This document shows positions 18,192-26,455 of a stretch of DNA of 55,608 nt, piece by piece (within the stretch, counting starts at the first letter, position 1; each line of letters starts with the position of its first letter). The notes under the pieces are model-generated. The model was given only the letters and a program-made list of their open reading frames with translations. It ran no database searches and was not told the origin of the DNA. Position numbers and translations under genes: made by a program. The stretch is taken from assembly GCA_965368335.1 (NCBI GenBank), contig CBDUMN010000008.1:1-55608 (forward strand). Direction: 5' to 3'. The DNA comes from CBDUMN01 sp965368335 (GTDB lineage Bacteria > Pseudomonadota > Alphaproteobacteria > Rhodospirillales > JAPHRK01).

Positions 18192-18521
18192 TCAGTCTTT
18201 TTTCTGGGGAGACGACTGGTAGGCCTTTGCCGCCCGCTGCCGATCCGTTGTGCCGAGCGTACTTGCGAGGCCGTTAAATTGGGACTGAACTTCGTGGGCC
18301 AGACTGTCCAGATTAATAATGATCTCATCGACGGCTTGGGCAATCCCGGTATCTTCGTCCGGCGGGTTGGATTCGATGGCCAGGCAAAGCTCTTTGACTT
18401 TTCCCTGCAGGGCTGAAAGGTCGACAATCTGCCCATCCGCCAGCAAACGTCGGGCGGCGTTGATTAGCGCCGCAACTTTTTGAGTCTTATTATCGATGTC
18501 TTCGATTGCACTCAGCGTCAT
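18192..18521 (-). CDS. Small helical protein of the flagellar export operon
   Basis: A 109-residue, largely helical, charged protein without signal or membrane segment. I do not recognise the family. It lies between an FlhB-C-like gene (four-base overlap) and fliO (about 20 bp), so it is probably co-translated and cytoplasmic. A chaperone or regulator of the export apparatus is possible but unproven. Confidence 0.6.
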   Translation of the reverse strand: MTLSAIEDIDNKTQKVAALINAARRLLADGQIVDLSALQGKVKELCLAIESNPPDEDTGIAQAVDEIIINLDSLAHEVQSQFNGLASTLGTTDRQRAAKAYQSSPQKKD

Positions 18522-18877
18522 AGCGGCGTCTCCGTTGTCGAACCGTGGGGCGACAGGCCGAATTCCGTTGTAATGGCGTCCGGTGGCTCTTCACCGCTTG
18601 CCCGGTAAACATAGGCGAGAATTTCGGAAACCGCGGCAAAAGCTTCCAGGGGGATTTTTTCACCCACGTTAAGAGCGGTCAGCAGTTGCGCCAGATCAGC
18701 GTCCTCGCGTACTTTGATGTCGTTGGCAAAAGCGAGTTCCAGAATTTTTTCCGCTAGTTTTCCTCGGCCTGTCGCCACCACGTCGGGCGCATCGGTGCTG
18801 CCGATTTCGTGGTGCAGGGCTACCGCCAAGCTCTGTGAATGTCTCTTACCGCCTTTGAGGTCGGTCACGCTGATCAC
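18518..18877 (-). CDS. FlhX-like protein (free-standing FlhB C-terminal domain)
   Basis: A 119-residue soluble protein matching the cytoplasmic C-terminal domain of FlhB/YscU: AVALHHEI, VATGRGKLAEKILELA, EDADLAQLLTALNVGEKIP and AVSEILAYVYR. It begins at the part of FlhB that follows the NPTH autocleavage site but has no intact NPTH (the place reads GKRHSQSLAV). Such proteins (FlhX) can substitute for the cleaved FlhB fragment. The full FlhB is encoded at 21387. First gene of the leftward operon, divergent from flgB. Confidence 0.8.
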   Translation of the reverse strand: MISVTDLKGGKRHSQSLAVALHHEIGSTDAPDVVATGRGKLAEKILELAFANDIKVREDADLAQLLTALNVGEKIPLEAFAAVSEILAYVYRASGEEPPDAITTEFGLSPHGSTTETPL

Positions 18878-19145
18878 CGAATTTTATGGGCCTGAGAGCG
18901 AATCGCTTCAACTAGTCTTGGAGTCTGGTTTATGTAAGCTTAAAAAAGCTTTAAATGGGCAATTTTACATGGTCTCGTTTTGCGGTATTGGTGTGCGGAA
19001 AAAGATTAGTTAAAACAATGTGTTGTGTCGTTTATGGGGAGGGGAGTTGATGATTCATGCTTTCTTAAGCCGCAAGGCTCATACTCAAATGAGGTAAGTG
19101 GATTCAGCGCGGTTGGCGCTTGTTTGACGGTAAGGTTTTTGGGCG
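18878..19145. promoter_or_regulatory. Divergent control region between the FlhX-like gene and flgB
   Basis: A 268-bp AT-richer gap that must carry promoters for both flagellar operons. It includes the palindrome AAGCTTAAAAAAGCTT near 18937-18952. No sigma-54 or sigma-28 element could be called with confidence by eye. Confidence 0.45.
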
Positions 19146-19550
19146 ATGGATTTTAATAATCTGAAGCTGTTCAGCATGATTAAGAGCCGGGTGGGTTGGC
19201 TTAACCAGCGCCAGCGCGTCTTGTCGCAGAACATCGCCAACTCCGATACGCCTGGCTACAAGCCAAAAGATCTGAAGCCCATGAAGTTTCGCGAGGCGTT
19301 GGACAACAACGTTATGCGGATTGAGATGGCGAAAACCGGCCCCAATCATTTGAGCGGTAGGCCGGACACGGAAGGCCCCTACAAGGAAGCGAAAGAACGA
19401 AAGCCCTATGAAACGGCTTTGGCCGGTAACGCGGTCGTGTTGGAAGAGCAGGTCCTGAAAGTAACAAAAACAAAAATCGATCATCAGCTTTCCAACGAGC
19501 TTTACCGTAAGCATCTGGCCATGTTCAAGGCGGCTCTCAGGGGCCGGTGA
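19146..19550 (+). CDS. flgB: Flagellar proximal rod protein FlgB
   Basis: A 134-residue rod protein. The N-terminal helix and rod motif are clear (RQRVLSQNIANSDTPGYKPKDL region, residues about 22-41). The C-terminal helix of FlgB, QLSNELYRKHLAMFKAALRG, is present. Length fits. First gene of the rightward operon flgB-flgC-fliE-fliQ-fliR-flhB-cckA; 18 bp to flgC. Confidence 0.96.
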   Translation: MDFNNLKLFSMIKSRVGWLNQRQRVLSQNIANSDTPGYKPKDLKPMKFREALDNNVMRIEMAKTGPNHLSGRPDTEGPYKEAKERKPYETALAGNAVVLEEQVLKVTKTKIDHQLSNELYRKHLAMFKAALRGR

Positions 19551-19568
19551 TCGATGGGATTTTAGAAA

Positions 19569-19979
19569 ATGGATGATCTTTTTAAGAGTATGAAGATATC
19601 CGGTTCGGGGATGAGGGCCCAGGGAACTCGGCTGCGCGTAATTTCAGAGAATATCGCCAACGCCAACTCCTTGCCGACTCAGCCGGGCGACAAGCCTTAT
19701 CAGCGCAAGGTCGTATTGTTCAAGAATGAGCTTGATCGCAACATTGAGGCTGATTTGGTGCGAGTGGATAAGGTGCGGCCCGACCGTTCCGATTTTAAAA
19801 AGCGCTATGATCCCAATCATCCAGCGGCCGATGATACGGGATATGTCTTGACGCCCAACGTCAACTCGCTTCTGGAATCCATGGATATGCGGGAAGCTCA
19901 GCGCTCATACGAAGCCAACATGAACGTGATCCGAGCGTCCAAAGAGATGCTCACCAAATCGATTGAAATCCTTCGATAG
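19569..19979 (+). CDS. flgC: Flagellar proximal rod protein FlgC
   Basis: A 136-residue rod protein with the N-terminal segment GSGMRAQGTRLRVISENIAN followed by AN and the C-terminal MDMREAQRSYEANMNVIRAS, both signatures of FlgC. It lies 18 bp after flgB and 20 bp before fliE, in the order conserved across bacteria. Confidence 0.97.
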   Translation: MDDLFKSMKISGSGMRAQGTRLRVISENIANANSLPTQPGDKPYQRKVVLFKNELDRNIEADLVRVDKVRPDRSDFKKRYDPNHPAADDTGYVLTPNVNSLLESMDMREAQRSYEANMNVIRASKEMLTKSIEILR

Positions 19980-19999
19980 GAACGTAAAGGATAGAACCC

Positions 20000-20308
20000 A
20001 TGACGGTTCCCATTAATCAAGCGATTAACGCTTATAATAAGGCGACCGACAAACTGACCGAGGGGCTGGGGGCGCGGGAAGAGCCTAAGGGCGCCGAATT
20101 TTCCAAAATGGTCAAGAACAGCGTCCGCGAGTCCATTGCCGACAACAAGGAAGCTGAGAAGCTTTCGATGGCTGCTATTGCCGGGAAGGCCGACATTAGT
20201 GAGGTGGTGACAGCGGTTGCGGAAGCGGAATTGACGGTCCAGGCAGTGGTTTCCATTCGCGATAAGGTGATTGAAGCCTATAAACAAGTCATTAGGATGC
20301 CGATTTAA
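20000..20308 (+). CDS. fliE: Flagellar hook-basal body adapter FliE
   Basis: A 102-residue protein connecting the MS ring to the rod. The C-terminal half has the FliE signature ADISEVVTAVAEAELTVQAV and VSIRDKVIEAYKQVIRMPI. Length is normal. It follows flgC and precedes fliQ by 27 bp. Confidence 0.95.
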   Translation: MTVPINQAINAYNKATDKLTEGLGAREEPKGAEFSKMVKNSVRESIADNKEAEKLSMAAIAGKADISEVVTAVAEAELTVQAVVSIRDKVIEAYKQVIRMPI

Positions 20309-20335
20309 GGGTGCGGAATCGAGCGGGACCTGGGT

Positions 20336-20602
20336 ATGAATGAAGTTGCAGTTTTGGAAGTCGCGAGGGAAGCTTTTGTCGTCATTATCAAGACGGCTGG
20401 CCCAATTCTCATTATCGGTCTTGCCATTGGCTTGATCATCGCCCTCTTTCAGGCTCTGACCTCCTTGCAAGAAATGACCTTGGTTTTTGTCCCGAAAATT
20501 ATCGGTATTTTCTTCGCGATCCTCCTGTTCTTGCCCTACATGATGCGGGTTGTTATCGAGTTTGGGGAAGCGATGATCGGGCGGATTGTGCAGCTTGGTT
20601 AG
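20336..20602 (+). CDS. fliQ: Flagellar export gate protein FliQ
   Basis: An 88-residue protein with two membrane helices (about 16-36 and 51-73) and the FliQ-typical IALFQALTSLQEMTLVFVPK. It forms the export gate with FliP and FliR. The gap to fliR is 12 bp. Confidence 0.96.
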   Translation: MNEVAVLEVAREAFVVIIKTAGPILIIGLAIGLIIALFQALTSLQEMTLVFVPKIIGIFFAILLFLPYMMRVVIEFGEAMIGRIVQLG

Positions 20603-20614
20603 AGACTCGGTTTC

Positions 20615-21376
20615 ATGTTTGCCGAACTCCTTTCTTTAAATGTTTACGTTTATCTAGTCGTTGTCGCTCGCATCGCCGGGGCGCTGATGTTTTTGCCCGG
20701 TTTCAGTTCGCAAAATGTTTCCACGAACATACGGGCGTTACTTGCTTTGGCTATTGGCCTCGTGATTATGCCGTCGGTTGCTCATTTGGTGCCGACTATA
20801 CCCAACAATCCCCTTTCGTTGGGGTTGCTGTTGATGGGCGAAATTCTCTACGGCTCGATTATTGGGCTATTGGCTAAAATTATCGTCGGTGCGCTCCAGA
20901 CGGCCGGGACGGTGATTTCATTTACCTCGGCTATGGCCAATGCGATGGCGACAGACCCGATATCGGAACAACAAAGCGCCGTGGTTGGCACCTTGATCAC
21001 CGTCACCGCGACAACAATGCTTTTCGTGCTCGATCTGCATCATTTGATGATTACGGCGGTCGTTGATAGCTATACGCTTTTTGTGCCAGGTAGTGCGCCG
21101 CAAACGGGCGATCTTGCGGCGTTAATTACGGGGCATGTGGCCGGCGCTTTCAGGCTTGGAGTTACGCTTGCCGCGCCTTTTATCGTGATCTCTTTTTCGT
21201 TTAACTTAGCGCTTGGCATCATGTCCAAGTTAATGCCCCAATTGCAGGTTTATTTCGTCGGCTTGCCGTTGGGAATTATGCTAGCCTTTGGAACCTTACT
21301 GCTCTGTATTGGGGCAATTGTAATGATATTCGCGGGATATTTCGAAAATTCCCTCGAAGCGTTTTCCGCACCCTGA
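20615..21376 (+). CDS. fliR: Flagellar export gate protein FliR
   Basis: A 253-residue protein with about six membrane segments, including the conserved VVARIAGALMFLPGFS near the N-terminus and PQLQVYFVGLPLGIMLAFG near the C-terminus. It completes the FliPQR gate. The gap to flhB is 10 bp. Confidence 0.96.
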   Translation: MFAELLSLNVYVYLVVVARIAGALMFLPGFSSQNVSTNIRALLALAIGLVIMPSVAHLVPTIPNNPLSLGLLLMGEILYGSIIGLLAKIIVGALQTAGTVISFTSAMANAMATDPISEQQSAVVGTLITVTATTMLFVLDLHHLMITAVVDSYTLFVPGSAPQTGDLAALITGHVAGAFRLGVTLAAPFIVISFSFNLALGIMSKLMPQLQVYFVGLPLGIMLAFGTLLLCIGAIVMIFAGYFENSLEAFSAP

Positions 21377-21386
21377 GGCCGGATGA

Positions 21387-22454
21387 ATGGCTGAAGACGA
21401 CGACACAGAAAAAACAGAAGACCCGACAGCAAAGAAGCTTGAAAAAGCAGCGCAACAGGGGCAGGTTGCAAGCTCCCAGGAAATCAAAAACTGGGCGATT
21501 CTTCTCGGCGCAACCCTAATGGTCATTGCCCTTGCGCCCTGGCTAACGGGGCGAATTTACCTCGTTATTCGCACATTTCTCGAATCACCCCATGCAATTG
21601 CTACCGATGTTCGCGGTATTCAGCATGTTTTTAGTGATCTTATTGGGAGCGTTGGGTTGGTTGTTCTACCCGTTATGGGGTTAATGTTCGTTCTGGCTAT
21701 TGGTGCCTCTTTAGGGCAGACGGGTTTTATCTGGTCGCCAGAAAAGATTCAACCCAAGTTGACCAAGTTTAATCCTATTTCGGGGGCGAAAAAGCTCTTT
21801 TCCGGAAATCAGCTTCTCGAACTGGTTAAAGGTCTCCTCAAGATTATCATCGTTGGCGTTGTCGCATTCGCCGTTGCCATCCCTCTGCTGAGCGATCTGG
21901 AAACCCTGGTCGGGAGAGATCTTCTCCATATTCTTGACCGGATGTGGCTTTTGGCCATCGGCCTGGTTATGGGAACTGTCGGTGTAATGACCGTGGTTGC
22001 CGTTCTCGATCTTTTCTACGTCCGCTGGAAACACAACAAAGACCTGCGGATGACCAAGCAGGAGGTCAAGGACGAACGCAAAAACCAGGAAGGCGACCCG
22101 GTCATCAAATCCAAACTTCGGAGTATCCGGATGCAGCGGGCCCGGGTGCGCATGATGGCCGCCTTGGAGGATGCTACCGTCGTGGTGACCAACCCGACCC
22201 ATTATGCCGTGGCGCTGAAATACTCTATGGAGGATACCCAGGCGCCAATCCTTGTCGCCAAGGGACTCGATAAACTGGCTTTGCGAATCCGGGAAAAAGC
22301 CGAGGAACACGACGTTCCGATTGTCGAGAATCCACCCCTTGCACGGGCGCTTTATGCCGGTGTCGAGTTGGAGCAGGAAATTCCTGAAGAACATTTCAAG
22401 GCGGTTGCCGAGGTGATTGGCTATGTCATGAAGCTGAAAGGGAAATTGAACTAA
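21387..22454 (+). CDS. flhB: Flagellar export switch protein FlhB
   Basis: A 355-residue membrane protein with four transmembrane helices and a cytoplasmic C-terminal domain. The autocleavage motif NPTH lies at 269-272, inside VVVTNPTHYAVALKY. It sets export-substrate specificity during hook completion. Its last base is shared with the start of cckA (TAATG), so the kinase is translationally coupled to the export apparatus. Confidence 0.97.
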   Translation: MAEDDDTEKTEDPTAKKLEKAAQQGQVASSQEIKNWAILLGATLMVIALAPWLTGRIYLVIRTFLESPHAIATDVRGIQHVFSDLIGSVGLVVLPVMGLMFVLAIGASLGQTGFIWSPEKIQPKLTKFNPISGAKKLFSGNQLLELVKGLLKIIIVGVVAFAVAIPLLSDLETLVGRDLLHILDRMWLLAIGLVMGTVGVMTVVAVLDLFYVRWKHNKDLRMTKQEVKDERKNQEGDPVIKSKLRSIRMQRARVRMMAALEDATVVVTNPTHYAVALKYSMEDTQAPILVAKGLDKLALRIREKAEEHDVPIVENPPLARALYAGVELEQEIPEEHFKAVAEVIGYVMKLKGKLN

Positions 22455-24949
22455 TGGATGGTTCTTCCGGACAGGCCCTCGATCCTTTGGCGCTTTACGG
22501 TGCGCGTACCTGGCAGCGACCGCCTTTCTGGACTGTCGCTTTTGTTGTTTCTGCTTTGGCGGCGGGAACGGCTTTCGCTTTGTTTAACGCTCTTTCGCCG
22601 CTTCCCATGGGTTTGACGGCACTTACTCTTATTTCTTTTGGCGGGCTTTGTTGGACGCTGGGGGCATCGCGCCGCACCAACCGGGCGGGGGCTTATTTAG
22701 CTGCGGCAGCCGAAACGGCATCTGAGGCGGTGCTTATTACCGGACCGGACTCGCATGAAGTCTATTCGAATGGGGCCTTCAAGAAATTGTTCGCCGTTCC
22801 GGGGCGGGACGATGGCGGGGCAGGGATCGGCGTAATTAAAGCGGTCTTGCACGGCGAGCGTTCGGATGAAGAATTCCAGCGCATAGCCGCCAATGCTGCT
22901 GTTGGTATAGCTGATAAAGGTGAAATCAGTGTTCGTAGTCCGGCAGGACGGATCGAGTGGCGCTCGCTTTCGGTTTCGCCCATCCATCGTATTCCCGGTT
23001 ATAGCCATTGGGTGGCGCGGGATGTGACCGCGCGGCGCGAGGTGGAGGCCGCCCGGCGACGCGAAGAGCGTTTGATCGAAGACTTTCTCGGACGGATGCC
23101 CGTAGGCTTTTTCTCATCGGATTCGCAAGGACGGTTTATCTACGTCAATCAAACCCTGGCGGATTGGCTGAACATCGAAGAGGGTGAGCATCCCGGCGAT
23201 CAGGGGTTGGCGGACTTTCTGGCTCCCGACCCGGATGGCGTGGAACATCGGGATTCGGGTGAGCATGGTGAGGTCTTGCTCAATTCACTGGATGGTGAAA
23301 ATTTTCGCGCCTACTTGCGTCAGTCTCAATTGACCGGCCGTGATGGAGAGTTCATCTACAGCCGCTCGGTCGTGCTACGCGATTTCAGCGACCGGGGTAT
23401 CGTCACCAAGGCGATGCGTGAACTGGAGCAGCGGTTCCGTTCATTGTTTATGGATGCGCCGGTCGGTATCGTTCTGGCCGATCTTTCGGGCGAGGTCACC
23501 GATGTTAACCGGACGTTCCTGAAATATCTGGGACTCCACCGCGACGCCTTGATCGGCAAGCCGCTGGCCAATCAGATCAAGAAGGAAGATCGCGCCAACC
23601 TTGAGGCCCACCTTTCCAAGCTGGTCATGGGGGCGATTCCGGCGGCGCGTTTTGAAGCGCATCTCCCCAGTAGTCTCGGCAAGGAGCTGATTACCTCGGT
23701 TTACGCCAGCCGGATTGACGACCCCGACGGCGATGTTGCCGGTCTGCTGCTTTATTTCATCGATACGACTGATCGCAAGGAACTGGAAGCGCAGTTCACC
23801 CAGGCGCAGCGCATTCAGGCGGTCGGTCAACTGGCGGGGGGCGTTGCCCACGATTTCAATAACCTGCTCACTGCGATGATCGGCTTCTGCGATATGTTGT
23901 TGATTCGTCATGGACCGGGCGACCCGTCGTTTGCCGATATTATGCAGATTAAGCAGAACTCTAACCGGGCGGCCAATCTGGTTCGGCAGCTTCTGGCGTT
24001 TTCTCGGCGTCAGACCCTGCAGCCCAAGGTGCTTGATATCACCGACGCGCTCTCTGATATGACCAATCTGTTGCGTCGCCTGATCGGTGAAAACATCGAA
24101 CTCAAAATGGAGCATGGTCGAAACCTTGCCTCGGTCCTGGTCGATCCGGGACAGTTCGACCAGGTCATCGTCAACCTGGCGGTCAATGCCAGAGACGCTA
24201 TGCCTAAAGGTGGCATGCTGACTATCGTGACCCACAACCTGTCGATTGAAGAAACCCTTTACCGGGGTGAAGAAGCCATTGAGCCCGGAGAGTATGTTCT
24301 TATTGAAGTGGGCGACACGGGCACCGGGATTGCCAAGGAGGACTTAGAAAGCATTTTCGAGCCGTTCTTCTCGACCAAAGGTGTGGGTGAGGGGACGGGC
24401 CTCGGGTTGTCTACCGTGCATGGTATCGTCCATCAAACTGGCGGACGTATAACGGTGGATAGCGCTTTAGGCGAAGGAACGAGCTTCTCCATCTACCTTC
24501 CTCAACATGAAGGAAAAACGGCAGGAGAGGACGGTGAAAACGGCGAAAAAACTAAGCCGGAACAAACGATTGACCTGACGGGAGATGCGACAGTGCTGCT
24601 CGTCGAAGATGAAGATGCTGTGCGGTTGTTTGCCTCGCGAGCCCTGTCAAGCAAGGGCTATCATGTTGTGGAGGCCGACAACGGCGAGGCGGCGCTTGAT
24701 GTGATCAATGGCGAAAAAGGGGCAATCGATCTGATCGTTTCGGATGTGGTGATGCCCGGTATGGATGGCCACACGATGATCCGATACGCCCGGGAAAGCC
24801 TTCCCGACGTCAAGGTCATCCTGATGTCCGGTTATGCCGAGGACGCCATCCCCGAAGAAATCGGCTCCGATCCGTCGATTCATTTCCTCCATAAGCCGTT
24901 CAGCCTTAAACAACTGGCTGGCAAGGTGAAGGAAGTTTTAGAAGGCTAA
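22454..24949 (+). CDS. cckA: Hybrid sensor histidine kinase, CckA type
   Basis: An 831-residue kinase. Two N-terminal membrane segments (about 25-75) are followed by PAS-type sensor regions (about 90-450). The HisKA domain has phospho-acceptor H466 (GGVAHDFNNLL). The ATPase domain has FEPFFSTKGVGEGTGLGLST. The C-terminal receiver has phospho-acceptor D764 (SDVVMPGMDG). Architecture and position after flhB match alphaproteobacterial CckA, which phosphorylates CtrA through ChpT to control motility and cell cycle. ChpT and CtrA are not in this window. Confidence 0.9.
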   Translation: MDGSSGQALDPLALYGARTWQRPPFWTVAFVVSALAAGTAFALFNALSPLPMGLTALTLISFGGLCWTLGASRRTNRAGAYLAAAAETASEAVLITGPDSHEVYSNGAFKKLFAVPGRDDGGAGIGVIKAVLHGERSDEEFQRIAANAAVGIADKGEISVRSPAGRIEWRSLSVSPIHRIPGYSHWVARDVTARREVEAARRREERLIEDFLGRMPVGFFSSDSQGRFIYVNQTLADWLNIEEGEHPGDQGLADFLAPDPDGVEHRDSGEHGEVLLNSLDGENFRAYLRQSQLTGRDGEFIYSRSVVLRDFSDRGIVTKAMRELEQRFRSLFMDAPVGIVLADLSGEVTDVNRTFLKYLGLHRDALIGKPLANQIKKEDRANLEAHLSKLVMGAIPAARFEAHLPSSLGKELITSVYASRIDDPDGDVAGLLLYFIDTTDRKELEAQFTQAQRIQAVGQLAGGVAHDFNNLLTAMIGFCDMLLIRHGPGDPSFADIMQIKQNSNRAANLVRQLLAFSRRQTLQPKVLDITDALSDMTNLLRRLIGENIELKMEHGRNLASVLVDPGQFDQVIVNLAVNARDAMPKGGMLTIVTHNLSIEETLYRGEEAIEPGEYVLIEVGDTGTGIAKEDLESIFEPFFSTKGVGEGTGLGLSTVHGIVHQTGGRITVDSALGEGTSFSIYLPQHEGKTAGEDGENGEKTKPEQTIDLTGDATVLLVEDEDAVRLFASRALSSKGYHVVEADNGEAALDVINGEKGAIDLIVSDVVMPGMDGHTMIRYARESLPDVKVILMSGYAEDAIPEEIGSDPSIHFLHKPFSLKQLAGKVKEVLEG

Positions 24950-25104
24950 AAGCCTCCCGACCCCAGCATCGATTCTGTTTGGGGGATTGGTAAGACTATT
25001 CCCGATTGAAAAGTTTGGTCTTGTTCCGTTTGATGAGAACAAAAAATGAAGATAAATCTAATTATTCATTAGAAACAACATGCTAAAAGGGGCTTTTCAA
25101 AATA

Positions 25105-25119
25105 GAACAAATAGGGTAC
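25105..25119 (+). promoter_or_regulatory. Candidate LexA (SOS) box upstream of recA
   Basis: The sequence GAAC-AAATAGG-GTAC lies 54 bp before the recA start. Alphaproteobacterial LexA boxes have the direct-repeat form GAAC-N7-GAAC; here the second half differs by one base. A second near match, GAAC-AAAAAAT-GAAG, lies at 25037-25051. SOS control of recA is expected; which site is used is uncertain. Confidence 0.5.
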
Positions 25120-25172
25120 ATTGCTCTCCATTGCAACGGTGAACGCCCTGTGGAATAAGGAAGGGGAGAGTT

Positions 25173-26255
25173 ATGAGTCAGACCGCATTACGTTTGGTGG
25201 AAAAGGACAACATGGACAAAAGCAAGGCCCTTGAAGCGGCCGTCTCCCAGATCGAACGGGCGTTCGGCAAGGGATCGATCATGAAACTCGGTCAGCGGGA
25301 AAATGCGGTCGAGACGGAAGTTATTTCCACCGGTTCGCTTGGGCTCGATATCGGGCTCGGTATTGGCGGGTTGCCCTATGGCCGGGTCATCGAAATCTAT
25401 GGCCCTGAAAGTTCGGGTAAAACGACCCTGGCGCTCCATGCCATTGCAGAAGCCCAAAAGGTTGGCGGGACTTGCGCCTTTATCGATGCGGAACATGCGC
25501 TTGACCCGGTCTACGCCCAGAAGCTCGGCGTCGATGTGGACGAGTTGCTGATTTCTCAGCCCGATGCCGGTGAGCAGGCTCTGGAGATCGCCGATACGCT
25601 AGTGCGTTCCGGTGCGGTCAATGTGTTGGTTATCGACTCGGTCGCCGCTTTGGTGCCGCGAGCGGAACTGGAAGGCGAGATGGGCGATACCCATGTCGGT
25701 CTTCAGGCTCGTCTGATGAGCCAGGCGCTGCGTAAGCTGACCGGTTCAATCAGCCGGTCGAACTGCATGATTATCTTCATCAACCAGATTCGCATGAAGA
25801 TCGGCGTTATGTTCGGCAACCCGGAGACCACTACCGGCGGCAATGCGCTTAAGTTCTATTCCTCCATTCGTATGGAAATTCGTCGTATCGGCCAGATCAA
25901 GGATCGTGACGAAGTGATCGGCAACCAGACCCGGGTCAAGGTGGTCAAGAACAAACTGGCCCCGCCGTTCAGGACCGTTGAGTTCGACATTATCTATGGT
26001 GAGGGCGTTTCCAAGATGGGCGAGTTGCTCGATCTAGGCGTCAAGGCGGGTATCGTTGAGAAGTCCGGCTCCTGGTTCTCTCATGCCGATCAGCGTATCG
26101 GACAAGGGCGTGAGAACGCCAAGCAGTTCCTGCGTGAAAACCCCGATATCGCCGATTCAATTGCGCAGGCTATCCGCCAGAATGCGGGGCTTGTCTCGGA
26201 GAAAATGATGGGCGAATCCTCCGGGGAGACCGAAGCGCCGGAAACCGAAAGTTAA
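25173..26255 (+). CDS. recA: Recombinase RecA
   Basis: A 360-residue RecA. Walker A is GPESSGKT at 77-84; the conserved INQIRMKIGVMFGNPETTTG stretch and an acidic C-terminus are present. It promotes strand exchange and LexA autocleavage. The first ATG, preceded by GGAAGGGGAGAG, is preferred over the in-frame ATG at codon 14. It stands alone between its own promoter region and a strong terminator. Confidence 0.98.
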   Translation: MSQTALRLVEKDNMDKSKALEAAVSQIERAFGKGSIMKLGQRENAVETEVISTGSLGLDIGLGIGGLPYGRVIEIYGPESSGKTTLALHAIAEAQKVGGTCAFIDAEHALDPVYAQKLGVDVDELLISQPDAGEQALEIADTLVRSGAVNVLVIDSVAALVPRAELEGEMGDTHVGLQARLMSQALRKLTGSISRSNCMIIFINQIRMKIGVMFGNPETTTGGNALKFYSSIRMEIRRIGQIKDRDEVIGNQTRVKVVKNKLAPPFRTVEFDIIYGEGVSKMGELLDLGVKAGIVEKSGSWFSHADQRIGQGRENAKQFLRENPDIADSIAQAIRQNAGLVSEKMMGESSGETEAPETES

Positions 26256-26302
26256 AACAAAAGCAGATCGATCCCGTTTTTGCGGAGATTGAAATTTTAA
26301 GG

Positions 26303-26336
26303 CGCGCGCTCATCTGATAGGAGAGCGCGCGTTTTT
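26303..26336 (+). terminator. Rho-independent terminator of recA
   Basis: A perfect 9-bp stem CGCGCGCTC (26303-26311) / GAGCGCGCG (26323-26331), with an 11-base loop, followed by TTTTT. It lies about 50 bp after the recA stop. Confidence 0.93.
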
Positions 26337-26455
26337 CTTGCCACAACAAAGATCAAACGCTTCAGGTTGGTTGCCCATTTCTGGACAGCCGGGGTCGGAC
26401 CCTGTAAAAACCGTTCGTTTGTTTTATTGGTTTTTTTCAAGAGTCATTACGCACC

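Noticed and set aside
18173..18436. 88-codon 5' extension of fliO
   Set aside because: It reads through the neighbouring 109-residue gene in another frame; FliO homology and the membrane helix begin at 18172.
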